Assembly: GCF_025165815.1 (NCBI RefSeq)
Contig: NZ_JAFFZE010000012.1
Span: 434,001 to 498,000 of the forward strand
From: Actinophytocola gossypii
GTDB lineage: Bacteria > Actinomycetota > Actinomycetes > Mycobacteriales > Pseudonocardiaceae
Direction of reading: 5' to 3'
DNA: 64,000 nt
Shown: positions 54,038-62,139 of the stretch, piece by piece
Layout: every line of letters starts with the position of its first letter
How positions within the stretch are numbered: the first letter of the stretch is position 1
Program-made: the position numbers and the translations under genes
The notes under the pieces: generated by a model
Databases searched by the model: none
Seen by the model: the letters and a program-made list of their open reading frames with translations, nothing else
Told to the model about the DNA's origin: nothing

Positions 54038-55201
54038 ATGCCGACAGCAACCGCACACCAGGCCGACGAGCCTCGACGCCGTCCACGAGATCGGAAGCAG
54101 CAGATCCTCGTGGCCGCGCGGGACCTCTTCGTCGAGCACGGCTACCCCAACGTGGCCATGACCGCCGTCGCGGAGAAGGTCGGCATCACGGCTGGCGCGC
54201 TCTACCGGCATTTCGACACCAAGGCGGCATTGCTCGAGTCGGTCATGGTGGACAACTTCGCCTGGCTCGACGAACCCCTGAGTGCGACCAGCTTCGGGGA
54301 AGCCGTCGACGACGTTCTGGCACGGGTGATCGACCGGCCCTACCTCTCGGACCTGTGGATCCACGAGCTGCGCTATCTGCCGGATGCGCAGGCCCGGACT
54401 CTACGGCGCCGGATGCGGCGGTGGCATCGGGAACTGGTGCCACCGCTGCGCCAAGAGCGTCCCGGGCTCGACGAGGGCCAGGGGGAACTGCTCACTTGGG
54501 CGTGCCTGTCACTGATGTCCTGCGTCGGCCGACGCGCGATCCGCGCACCCCGGTCCGTCCGGCTTCCCGTGGTCCGTGCCGGGATCCACGCCCTAACCCG
54601 AGTCGAACTGCCACCGACGGGAGCGGAGACGGTGGCCACCCAGACGGGAGTGCTGCCGGTGTCGCGCCGGGAACGGCTGCTGCTCGCCGCCATCGAACAG
54701 TTCGGCCGCAACGGATATCACGACACGTCGATGGCCAGTATCGGTGCCGCCGCCGACGTCACCGGGCCGAACCTCTACGGCTACTTCGCCAGCAAGGCCG
54801 ATCTCCTGCAGGCGGTGTACGAACGGGGCACCCATGCCTTGTGGCTGAGCCTTGACGAGGCACTGATGACGGCCGCCTCCCCCAGTGAAGCGCTCACGGC
54901 CGTAGTGCGGTCATTCGTGGGCATCGCGAGGACGTGGTCGGCGATCCTGGACGATCCCACCGTCGAGTCGGGACTCGCGGACGCGGCGCTCGGGGCGCAG
55001 CGGGAGTACGTGGGCGAATGGAGCGCTCTGGTGGCGCGCAGCGTGCCGCACCTCGATGCGCGAGTGACACGGCTGCGCGTGCAACTCGGCCTGTTCCTCA
55101 TCGCCGACCTCTACCGGAACTCCCGGGTCTCTCGCCGTGAGTCCTTCCCGGAAAGCCTGGAGGCACTGGTCCTCGCGGTGCTGTGCGACATCGGGCAATG
55201 A
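54038..55201 (+). CDS. TetR family regulator with two HTH domains
   Basis: 387 aa, twice the usual length. A first TetR helix-turn-helix is QILVAARDLFVEHGYPNVAM then VAEKVGITAGALYRHFDTKA; a second is LLLAAIEQFGRNGYHDTSMA then IGAAADVTGPNLYGYFASKA from about residue 205. Each is followed by its own helical region. Such tandem TetR proteins are known in actinobacteria near acyl-CoA genes. It is divergent from the acyl-CoA synthetase operon over 153 bp and likely represses it in response to an acyl-CoA. Confidence 0.88.
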   Translation: MPTATAHQADEPRRRPRDRKQQILVAARDLFVEHGYPNVAMTAVAEKVGITAGALYRHFDTKAALLESVMVDNFAWLDEPLSATSFGEAVDDVLARVIDRPYLSDLWIHELRYLPDAQARTLRRRMRRWHRELVPPLRQERPGLDEGQGELLTWACLSLMSCVGRRAIRAPRSVRLPVVRAGIHALTRVELPPTGAETVATQTGVLPVSRRERLLLAAIEQFGRNGYHDTSMASIGAAADVTGPNLYGYFASKADLLQAVYERGTHALWLSLDEALMTAASPSEALTAVVRSFVGIARTWSAILDDPTVESGLADAALGAQREYVGEWSALVARSVPHLDARVTRLRVQLGLFLIADLYRNSRVSRRESFPESLEALVLAVLCDIGQ

Positions 55202-55870
55202 CCCACGGAGAGTTCCCAGCGCTCCTGCAAGCGGGCGAATCGGTCCGAGAGGAACTGCTCCCCCTCCGTTCCCACGCAGGCCGCGACGATGCGTCAGCAT
55301 CATTCGGTCGGTCAACCCCCAGTTCTCGATCATCCACGAGTTGCCGCTGCTGCTCCTCGCTACCTCGATCAGGACGTCCTCAACGATGCCGTAGGCGTCA
55401 GCAATACGTCGATGGCGCTGCCCGGAACGACAACGATGACGGACGATCGCGGTACGGATGGGTGCTCCGTGGGTGCTCCCGCAGCGGCTAACCGAGCCGG
55501 CATCCCGTGACACGGGGCAGCACCCTGCAGGGGCGATTATCTGCGGGAACGGCATTCACCGAAACCTCTCGTCACCCGTTGGCACGGCAACCATCTGGCT
55601 CTTGACCAGCCGGGCAGAGGTTAGAATTCCCAGCGTATCCGGCTGTCACAACTCAGCAGGCGCCGGTGTCCCCGGGTCCCCGGACGCAGGAGAACAGCGT
55701 GGTCTGGGGTTAGTGACCGCAGGCGAACGCGGGCGGTCACAGCGACCGTTCTGAAATCGGTCAGGACGCCGCACACTGGAGCAGGCGATGACCCCGTTTG
55801 AAAGGGGTCATGGGCCGTGCTCCAGTTTTGCTCCGGGCTTACGTGTCACAGTCCGCAAGGGACGGAGAAA
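55202..55870. other. Gene-free interval left of the tRNA scar
   Basis: No convincing gene. A hairpin with arms ATGACCCC (55788) and GGGGTCAT (55804) lies near the right end. A minus-strand stretch around 55300-55400 (IADAYGIVEDVLIEVARSSS) is protein-like for about 40 codons but unidentified. Confidence 0.4.
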
Positions 55871-55871
55871 C

Positions 55872-55915
55872 AAGATCGCCCGCCAACCCTGTTTCGCAGG
55901 TCAGCGGGCGATCTT
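55872..55915 (-). terminator. Terminator of the tRNA-Ala gene
   Basis: Perfect 12-base arms AAGATCGCCCGC and GCGGGCGATCTT with a 20-base loop, followed on the minus strand by TTGTTT. It begins 14 bp after the CCA end of the tRNA half, as expected of the original tRNA gene terminator. Confidence 0.75.
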
Positions 55916-55928
55916 ACGCGCTGCGTGA

Positions 55929-55977
55929 TGGTGGGGCTGAGGGGGTTCGAACCCCTGACCCCACACTGCCAGCGTGG
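55929..55977 (-). tRNA. 3' half of tRNA-Ala(GGC), probable attachment-site remnant
   Basis: From position 27 to the CCA end the cloverleaf is perfect on the minus strand: anticodon stem CCACG/TGTGG with loop CTGGCAG (anticodon GGC), a four-base variable loop, T-arm AGGGG-TTCGAAC-CCCCT, acceptor strand CAGCCCC, discriminator A and encoded CCA. Upstream, where the D-arm and GGGGCTG should be, there is unrelated sequence. A tRNA cut at the anticodon stem is the usual product of site-specific integration at a tRNA 3' end. It is not a working tRNA. Confidence 0.75.
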
Positions 55978-56127
55978 CCCGGTCATGCCTCTGACCAGTA
56001 CGAACAGAGAACCCGCAGGAAATCCTACGCCGTTCTGCCCCAGCGAGTGCCGTTCAACGCAGTCCAGACCGCATCCGTGCTCCAGATCTGCTTTAGACCG
56101 AGCGTTGGGCGCGCCACGTCCGTGCGC

Positions 56128-56280
56128 CTGCGCACTCAGCATCGCCAGCATGATGGGCTTCCTGCTGTATACCGACGACGAGACCGGAAACATTGGCGCT
56201 CTCGGCATCTACTCCACCGGATCAAACGCCTTCACCGCCCGATCGGAACACGTCGGGTGGCTGCTCGCTCCCACGTCGCG
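56128..56280 (+). pseudogene. GAF-domain fragment (GAF-ANTAR type)
   Basis: A plus-strand stretch reads ASMMGFLLYTDDETGNIGAL followed by GIYSTGSNAFTARSEHVGWL, the second half of a GAF domain as found in GAF-ANTAR regulators (compare VHAIPLSLRDDTLGTLTLYR in the gene at 10598). No start, no ANTAR part. It lies just right of the tRNA half. Confidence 0.5.
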
Positions 56281-56467
56281 ATCGTCATCTCCGGGGCGAA
56301 GGAAAAGCAGCACCTGTATGTGCTCGTAGTCAGCGTGCGGCGAAGCCCCGGCCTTGCGCGTCGGTCGGCCGTGACGGGTTCAGGTCGAGTCACTGCCGGA
56401 GCGGTGGGTTCGCCGTCTCCTCGGACTCCTTCAGCGTGTCGCTGCGCTGCTGCTCGTCTTCCCGCGG

Positions 56468-56626
56468 TCACTTGTTGCCGGGTTCCTGGGTGCGGCTGTC
56501 GAACTCGGTGTGGCCGTTCGGGCACTTGGGGATCTTCTCGCCTTCCTTCACCGAGATCTTCTCGCTGCACTTCGCGCAGTGGAACACCCCGGTCTTCTGT
56601 GCCTTCTCACCGGCATGCGCGGGCAT
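56468..56626 (-). CDS. Small zinc-ribbon protein, 52 aa
   Basis: ATG 56626 with AAGGGA nine bases upstream. Two metal-binding knuckles are present: FHCAKCSEKI and IPKCPNGHTEF. The composition (many Lys, Gly) is that of small zinc ribbons in metal or stress loci. After the TGA the same frame continues for 25 codons of sensible sequence (EDEQQRSDTLKESEETANPP) to a second stop. It lies between a DUF326 copper protein and the GAF fragment on the minus strand. Confidence 0.65.
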   Translation of the reverse strand: MPAHAGEKAQKTGVFHCAKCSEKISVKEGEKIPKCPNGHTEFDSRTQEPGNK

Positions 56627-56642
56627 GGGCGTCTGTCCCTTC

Positions 56643-57050
56643 TCAGCTGATGGTGGAGTGCAGGTCGCGACAGGTCTGCTCGCAGGCCCGGCAGGCGTCG
56701 GCGCAGATCCGGCAGTGCTCGTGCATCTCGGCGTGCGATCCGCACTCGTCGCCGCAGGACTTGCAGACCATGGCGCACGCGTCCAGAAGGGCGCGGCTGA
56801 TGTTGGCGTCGTAGCCGGTGTGCCGGGACAGCACCCTCGCGGTCGTGGCGCACACGTCGGCGCAGTCCAGGTTGGTCCGGATGCACTTGGTCAGGTCGAC
56901 GACCGACTCCTCACTCAGGCAGGCGTCCGCGCAGGCGGTGCACGCCTCGGCGCAGGCGATCAGGGCGTCGATCGCGGCCGCGAGCTTCCCGCGGTCCAGG
57001 TTGATCTCCGCCGGGTAGGTCTCGAGCATCGGCATGGTCGTGCTGGTCAT
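56643..57050 (-). CDS. Four-helix bundle copper-binding protein (DUF326)
   Basis: 135 aa with 13 or more Cys placed on one face of four helices: CAEACTACADACL, CIRTNLDCADVC, CAMVCKSCGDECG, HCRICADACRACEQTC. This is the copper-storage (Csp-like) DUF326 family, in which the bundle core is lined with Cys that bind Cu(I). No signal peptide, so probably cytosolic. The neighbours are a zinc ribbon 16 bp downstream and a royal-jelly-like protein upstream on the same strand. Confidence 0.9.
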   Translation of the reverse strand: MTSTTMPMLETYPAEINLDRGKLAAAIDALIACAEACTACADACLSEESVVDLTKCIRTNLDCADVCATTARVLSRHTGYDANISRALLDACAMVCKSCGDECGSHAEMHEHCRICADACRACEQTCRDLHSTIS

Positions 57051-57078
57051 GGTTCTCCTCGGTCGGTGTTGCCTCGGG

Positions 57079-58146
57079 TCACTGGAGCCGGACGGGTCCG
57101 GCGTCGATGGGCACGCGGAACAGGTGGTACGGCTTGTCGCGCAGGTCCCTGCCGCCCTGGTACGTCGCTTGCCGGTGCAGCTGGTTGGCGGTCACGTAGA
57201 GGTAGCCGTCGGCGACCGACAGCGTGTCCGGCCAGAGCAGTTGCCGGTCGTGGGCGACGGTCTCGAACGTGCCGTCGGGCAGTCTGCGCAGCACGGCGTT
57301 GTGCTCGTAGTTGGTCAAGTACAGCCGGCCGGCGTCGTCGGTCTCCAACCCGTCGGCTCCCCCGCCCTTGTCGCCCTCGTCCATCACCCGCTCCCCCACC
57401 TGGTCGTCGGGCAGGGAGCGGTCCAGCAGGGCATCGGTCGGGACGCTGTACCAGCGGCGGGAGGCCAGCGGGCAGTAGTACAGCCGGGCACCGTCCGCGG
57501 AGATGGCGATGCCGTCCGCGCCCATCGCGACCGGCTTGGGCTCGCCGTCGGCGGGACGTTCGAGGAACGGTTGGCCCTCCACGACCGGCCGGAACGCCGT
57601 GAGGGGCTCGGCCTTGGTGGACGGGTGGTCGTGCAGCCGCCGCCACGACTCCCCCGACGCCAGGTCGACCACGATGATCCCGTTCGGTCCCTGGTCCGAC
57701 GAGTCGGTGATGTAGGCGACGCCTGCCGCACCGCGGCGCAGGTCGAACCGCACGTCGTTGAGGTAGGTCGTCTCCAATGCCACCTGCGGCGGAAACGTGA
57801 TGACCTGACCGACCCCGTCGGTGGCCAGCTCCACGCACACCAGTTTCGGGCCGCCCGGCTTGGTGGGCTGGAAAATCGGACTGCCGGTGTCCAGCACCCA
57901 CAACCGGTCCGCCGGATCGACCACGATGCTCTGCACCGACACGAACGCCCCGCTGTCCGCGTCCGAGGACGGCGAGTTCCAGTCCTCGTCCGGGAACGGC
58001 ACCTCCCGACCGTCCCGCAGCTCCACCACCGTGGCGGGCACCTCGTCACCCCACTTCGGGAAGTTCACGAAGACCCGGCCGGTGCGTGAGACACTCACCC
58101 CGGTCGGCATCGCGCCGGTGAACTCGTGCACCACGTCCAATGGCAT
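57079..58146 (-). CDS. Major royal jelly protein/Yellow-like protein
   Basis: 355 aa from ATG 58146, which has GAGGAGG close by. The six-bladed propeller pattern of MRJP/Yellow proteins shows in MPTGVSVSRTGRVFVNFPKW, LWVLDTGSPIF near residue 85, YLNDVRFDLRRG near 125, ADGIAISADGARLYYCPLAS near 210 and KGGGADGLETDDAGRLYLTN near 265. The bacterial members are often called SMP-30/gluconolactonase-like or dopachrome-type proteins; activity is not established. It precedes the copper-binding gene on the same strand by 28 bp and may be co-transcribed. Confidence 0.87.
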   Translation of the reverse strand: MPLDVVHEFTGAMPTGVSVSRTGRVFVNFPKWGDEVPATVVELRDGREVPFPDEDWNSPSSDADSGAFVSVQSIVVDPADRLWVLDTGSPIFQPTKPGGPKLVCVELATDGVGQVITFPPQVALETTYLNDVRFDLRRGAAGVAYITDSSDQGPNGIIVVDLASGESWRRLHDHPSTKAEPLTAFRPVVEGQPFLERPADGEPKPVAMGADGIAISADGARLYYCPLASRRWYSVPTDALLDRSLPDDQVGERVMDEGDKGGGADGLETDDAGRLYLTNYEHNAVLRRLPDGTFETVAHDRQLLWPDTLSVADGYLYVTANQLHRQATYQGGRDLRDKPYHLFRVPIDAGPVRLQ

Positions 58147-58539
58147 GGGCCACCTCCTCAGCTGCGGACACCCCGTGCACCTGGGCCTACCCACCCCGCG
58201 CCGGCTGAACCCGACCGAAGCGTTCCCGGCCGCGGCGGCCATTGGCGACCTGCGGTTGCCGACGAGGCTCGTTCCCCGGGCGGAGTCGAGCGGCCGTCGC
58301 GCTGACCGTCGAACCCGGTTGAGCCGACCACAGCCCGTCACCAACGGTGGCGGATCCTCACCCGAGCGGACGCGCGGTGCTGTCCAGGAGCTGGCGCTGG
58401 GGGGTGGGCACGGACACGGAAGATCGCGCTGCTCCGGTCAGCGGCTGCCGAACGCGTGCGGGCCGGATGGCGGCACCGCACCTTCAACCGCAAATGCCGC
58501 CGTCGGTGGATGGGTCGTGGGCTTGCTGGGCGGTGTTCG

Positions 58540-58650
58540 GCGCCCTGTCCGGCCTGGTGACAGGTGATGTCGGCTTCGATTGCACCGCTGGCCAGGGTGA
58601 CCGCGACGGCCTCGCCAATGCCGGAGTCGGCGCCGACTGATGCTCGCCCT
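58540..58650 (-). pseudogene. SDR N-terminal fragment
   Basis: The minus strand reads VGADSGIGEAVAVTLASGAI then EADITCHQ, the cofactor-binding GxxSGIG segment of a short-chain dehydrogenase (compare TGADSGIGRAVAVALA). About 35 codons are left, in a frame without a start. The interval 58150-58540 has no gene. Confidence 0.5.
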
Positions 58651-58677
58651 CGCCACGGACAGGTGGAGGGTCGCCTG

Positions 58678-58950
58678 ATGGCCAAGAGCATCGCCTTCTT
58701 CGCGATCGCCCCGCCCGACTACTTGGACGCCTTCGTCGCGCAGGAGCCCGCCAGCGTCCACCACGTGGCGGCCCAGCGTGTTCTGACCGACGCTGCCTAT
58801 CGCGCGTTTTTCCACCGCGAGGCACAGCGGGGTGCGGAGATCATTGTCGACAACGGGGTCTTCGATCTCGGCCACGCCCTGCCGGCCGCGGACCTGATCG
58901 CGGCGGCCCGCGTAGTGGACGCCCGCGAGATCATCCTCCCGGACAGTGGT
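58678..58950 (+). pseudogene. Truncated phage-type TGT/DpdA-like protein
   Basis: ATG 58678 has GGAGGG eight bases upstream. The first 90 codons are coherent: SIAFFAIAPPDYLDAFVAQE, RGAEIIVDNGVFDLGHALPA and ADLIAAARVVDAREIILPD. The IxDNGxFELG and IVLPD motifs are those of a phage-encoded family related to queuine tRNA-ribosyltransferase/DpdA proteins. After ILPD the frame continues to 59136 only as the antisense of a cation-transporter fragment, so the C-terminal two-thirds are lost. The family call is from memory of motifs and is moderate. Confidence 0.4.
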
Positions 58951-58989
58951 CTACCTCGGGTTCCTCCACGGCATCTGGGGCGACGCGCC

Positions 58990-59190
58990 GGACGCGTGGT
59001 CACGCGCCTGGCCGAACTCGGCGCCCGACCGACCAGCGACCGCGTGGGCCATCAGTGGTGGATCGGCGGCGTCGATGGCCCGCGCGATGTCGGCGGCGGA
59101 GGTCAGTGGCACGGCGATTTGAGCGGCGACCAGTAGCTCGGCGGGGCCCAGGCGCAGGTGGACGATCGAGTCCACGCCGTCGCCGGGCAG
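58990..59190 (-). pseudogene. Cation diffusion facilitator C-terminal fragment
   Basis: The minus strand reads GDGVDSIVHLRLGPAELLVA then AQIAVPLTSAADIARAIDAA. It aligns with the cytoplasmic end of the intact transporter at 60966-61937 (GDGVDSIIHMRTLHLGPDEL, LVAVKIAVPATFTAGEIAQA), with three residues missing. The rest of the gene is gone. Either a decayed paralogue or a partial duplication of the neighbour. Confidence 0.65.
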
Positions 59191-59205
59191 GGCCGCTCGC
59201 CGCCA

Positions 59206-59301
59206 CCTACGTCCTCATCCTCGCGGTCACCGGGCCACTGGCCGCCCCCGGGCCGCGGAGCCCTCGCCCGGTTGGTTCAACAACATCGCGAGAGCCTGTA
59301 G
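59206..59301 (+). pseudogene. Possible antiporter C-terminal tail
   Basis: The plus strand reads AATYVLILAVTGPLAA, resembling the last transmembrane helix of CPA2-type cation:proton antiporters, with a frame break and a stop following. It is short, so the call is weak. Confidence 0.25.
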
Positions 59302-59343
59302 GCGAGCAGGTGCGAGATCACGGTGCCGCAGAGATGCCGCGGG

Positions 59344-60381
59344 TCAGAGAGCGAGCGTGGCGACGGTACCGGCGTAGATGGCGGTCAGCAGGACCCCATC
59401 GAAGCCGAGGCGCCACCAGCCGCGGCGTTGCCGGACCAGCAGCCCACCGAGCAGGACGGCGGTCATCAGCAGTGCGGCGGTCGTGAGGAACAGCTGGTCG
59501 CCTCCCGCGGCGTGGAACAGTGACCCACCGCGGAAGGCCGCGTCGCCGACGACGAGGTTGAGTGCGTCGAGGCTGTTCCCGCCGATCACGGCGGCGATGG
59601 CGAGGGTGAGGGCTCCTCGGCGGACCGCGGCGATCGCGGTGACGGTCTCCGGCAGGGCGTTGATCAGGCCCATGAACACCCCACCGACGAAACCGGCGCT
59701 CAGGCCGGTGGCCGCGACGAGGCTTTCGGCGGCGCGGGCGACCGCCCAGCCGCCCACGACGACCACCGCGGCGATGCCCGCGAACTCGGCCCACAGCGAG
59801 GTGTTCGTGCGAGTGTCGAACGGGTCGTGCTGGGCGGGCTGGTCCGGTCGGGACTCGCGGGTGGTGACCGCCCGCCACATCGGCTGGGGCTGGTCGCGGA
59901 TGAGTCTGAGCCCACCGACGTAGAGCCCCACCATGACCAGGGAGACCGGATGGACACCGACGACGGTGACCGGCGGGCTGAACGAGCCGAGCAACGCGGT
60001 GGCGAGCAGCACGATCAGCAGGCACCCGAACAGGAGGTTCTGCTCCGAGGCGGCGGCGTGTTCGAGGTTGACGCGCCGGTAGGCGGCGTCGGCGGCCACG
60101 ATCGCCAGCGTCTGCACCGCGATCCCGCCCACGGCGTTGCTGTAGGCCAACTCGGGTTGCCCGGCCGCCGCGCTGACCCCGGTCATCACGATGCCGGACA
60201 GTGACGTGGCCAGGCCGAAGAACACCGCGCCGAAGAACGCCTCGCCCCAGCCGGTCCGATCCGCCAGCGTGTCCCCAAGACCGACCAGCCGAACACTGCA
60301 CACCACCGTGAGCACACCGGCCACGGCGAAGACCACGACAGACCAGCCCACCGGCCACGGCCCAGTCAGTATCGAACTCAT
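59344..60381 (-). CDS. Sodium/calcium exchanger family protein
   Basis: 345 aa, about ten membrane helices arranged as two inverted halves. Alpha-repeat 2 is well kept: GLINALPETVTAIAAVRRGA then IGGNSLDALNLVVGD. Alpha-repeat 1 (FFGLATSLSGIVMTGVSAAA) lacks the usual acidic residue after Ser (normally S-x-P-E), so ion selectivity may be altered or the first site lost. A soluble loop of about 35 residues separates the halves. ATG 60381 is used; a start 15 codons earlier is possible. Known members exchange Ca2+ against Na+ or H+. Confidence 0.82.
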   Translation of the reverse strand: MSSILTGPWPVGWSVVVFAVAGVLTVVCSVRLVGLGDTLADRTGWGEAFFGAVFFGLATSLSGIVMTGVSAAAGQPELAYSNAVGGIAVQTLAIVAADAAYRRVNLEHAAASEQNLLFGCLLIVLLATALLGSFSPPVTVVGVHPVSLVMVGLYVGGLRLIRDQPQPMWRAVTTRESRPDQPAQHDPFDTRTNTSLWAEFAGIAAVVVVGGWAVARAAESLVAATGLSAGFVGGVFMGLINALPETVTAIAAVRRGALTLAIAAVIGGNSLDALNLVVGDAAFRGGSLFHAAGGDQLFLTTAALLMTAVLLGGLLVRQRRGWWRLGFDGVLLTAIYAGTVATLAL

Positions 60382-60533
60382 GCAGGCCAGCCACCGTCGC
60401 GCCGGACGGTACGCGAGTCGCCGCACTCAGTCTGGTTCATGGATGTCCAGTGTTTCGCGACCGCGGTAAGTGCGCAGCACGGACGGTTCCCGCGGGAAGT
60501 AGCGCTCGGCGGCCCCGCGACGATGCTGCTGGC

Positions 60534-60941
60534 GTGACCAGACACATCGCAGCTGTCGTGTTCGGCGTGCTCGTGCTGCTTGCCGGCTGCGGCAGCACTG
60601 GCGAGCAGGGCACCACGTCGGACAGCGCGCCGACCACACCATCCAGCGCCCAGCCTGGGGTGCTGGGAGTGCCGGCGAAGCCCGACGAGGCGACGGCTGT
60701 GGCGTATGTGGCCGATCTCGAGGCGATCGACCCGGACATCGTGCACGGCAAGCCGGACAAGGCCGTGAGCCGAGGCCGAGATCAGTGCTCCAGCGTGGCA
60801 GAGTGGCCCGATGATCAGGCCAAGCTGGTCGGCTTGGTGCAGCGGCGGTTCATCTCGCCCGATCATCCCGAGGGGTTCGATCCGGACAAGTCGGCGCGGA
60901 TACTGGCAGTGGTGCGCCAGTACCTATGCCCCAGTCCCTGA
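60534..60941 (+). CDS. Lipoprotein, hypothetical
   Basis: 135 aa from GTG 60534. The signal peptide (RHIAAVVFGVLVLLAGCGST) ends in the lipobox LAGC, so the mature protein should be lipid-anchored outside the membrane. The mature part has a Ser/Thr/Pro linker and a small domain with two Cys (DQCSSVAEW and RQYLCPSP) that may form a disulphide. This layout (DUF732-like) is common in actinobacteria; I cannot name the family with certainty. Confidence 0.72.
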   Translation: MTRHIAAVVFGVLVLLAGCGSTGEQGTTSDSAPTTPSSAQPGVLGVPAKPDEATAVAYVADLEAIDPDIVHGKPDKAVSRGRDQCSSVAEWPDDQAKLVGLVQRRFISPDHPEGFDPDKSARILAVVRQYLCPSP

Positions 60942-60965
60942 CGAGCTGACGGCGGGATGTGCCGG

Positions 60966-61937
60966 TCAGCCGGGTTCGGGTGGCGTCTCGACGTTCTCGG
61001 TCGTGGCGGTGTCGGCTCGGTGCGTGTCGGGGCGGCGCAGGTCGGGTTCGAGGTAGATGAGGCGGGCGATCGGCACGGCGGCGCGAACCCGGTGTTCGGC
61101 GGCGTCGATGGCCTGCGCGATCTCTCCGGCCGTGAAGGTCGCCGGCACGGCGATCTTCACGGCGACCAGCAGCTCGTCGGGGCCCAGGTGCAGCGTACGC
61201 ATGTGGATGATCGAGTCCACTCCGTCGCCGGGCAGCGCCGCGGCGATCGCGGTTTGGTGCTCGCGGCTGGCGCTCTCACCCACGAGCAGCGACTTCATCT
61301 CCACGGCGAGGATCGCGGCGATGACGACGAGCAGCAGGCCGATCATCGCGGTGCCGGCGGCGTCCCACCGGCCCTGGCCGGTGAGCAGGGTCATCGACAC
61401 GCCGAACAGGGCGAAGGTCAGGCCGAGCAGCGCGCCCAAGTCCTCGAGCAGGATCACCGGCAGTTCCGGTGCCTTGGCGGTACGGACGAACCGCGCCCAG
61501 GACCGGCGCCCACGAATCCTGTTCGATTCGATGACGGCGGTGCGCAGGGCGTAGCCCTCCATCGCCATGGCCACCAGCAGGACCACGATCGGCACCCACG
61601 CCCACGAGTCGATCGGGTGCGGGTCGCTCCACTTGTGCCACGCCTCGTACAGTGCGAACAGGCCACCGACACTGAACAACACGATCGACACGATGAACGC
61701 GTAGACATATCGTTCGCGCCCGTAACCGAACGGGTGCTCCGGGGTCGCCGCCCGCTTCGCGCGTTTACTCCCCAGCAGCAGCAGCGCCTGGTTGCTGGTG
61801 TCGGCGACCGAGTGCACCGACTCCGCGAGCATCGACGAGGACGCGGTCAGCAGGAACGCGACGAACTTGGTCACCGCGATCCCCAGGTTGGCGAACATCG
61901 CGGTGACAACGGCCTTCGTGCTTCCCTCAGTAGCCAC
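60966..61937 (-). CDS. Cation diffusion facilitator family transporter
   Basis: 323 aa from GTG 61937, chosen because relatives begin near STKAVVTAMFANLGIAVTKF; an ATG at 61991 is the alternative. Six membrane helices; metal site residues in MLAESVHSVADTSNQALLLL (helix 2, HxxxD) and ILLEDLGALLGLTFALFGVS (helix 5, ExxxD). A cytoplasmic C-terminal domain follows (IHMRTLHLGPDELLVAVKIA). Exports zinc or a similar divalent metal in exchange for protons. It is convergent with the lipoprotein gene, 24 bp apart. Confidence 0.9.
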   Translation of the reverse strand: MATEGSTKAVVTAMFANLGIAVTKFVAFLLTASSSMLAESVHSVADTSNQALLLLGSKRAKRAATPEHPFGYGRERYVYAFIVSIVLFSVGGLFALYEAWHKWSDPHPIDSWAWVPIVVLLVAMAMEGYALRTAVIESNRIRGRRSWARFVRTAKAPELPVILLEDLGALLGLTFALFGVSMTLLTGQGRWDAAGTAMIGLLLVVIAAILAVEMKSLLVGESASREHQTAIAAALPGDGVDSIIHMRTLHLGPDELLVAVKIAVPATFTAGEIAQAIDAAEHRVRAAVPIARLIYLEPDLRRPDTHRADTATTENVETPPEPG

Positions 61938-62139
61938 CGTCGAACCGTACTGGTCAGGCGACCGGCGTGGTCGGTTGGCCGTGCCGCCCATGCTCGCGCC
62001 GATCAGCAGCAACGGCTCGGGACGCGCCTGTTTCTACCTCGGCTACACCTTGAGGAACTGGAACGCATAGGGGGCCGTAGCCGCTGTCCTTGACGCCGAC
62101 CTGCTCGAAGTGCGCGCTGAGCAGTCCCCACGAGTTGAT

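Noticed and set aside
55817-56329. 170-codon plus-strand ORF across the tRNA half
   Set aside because: It includes GLRGFEPLTP, the standard false translation of an antisense tRNA T-arm. Only the GAF-like part after 56128 has meaning, as a remnant.
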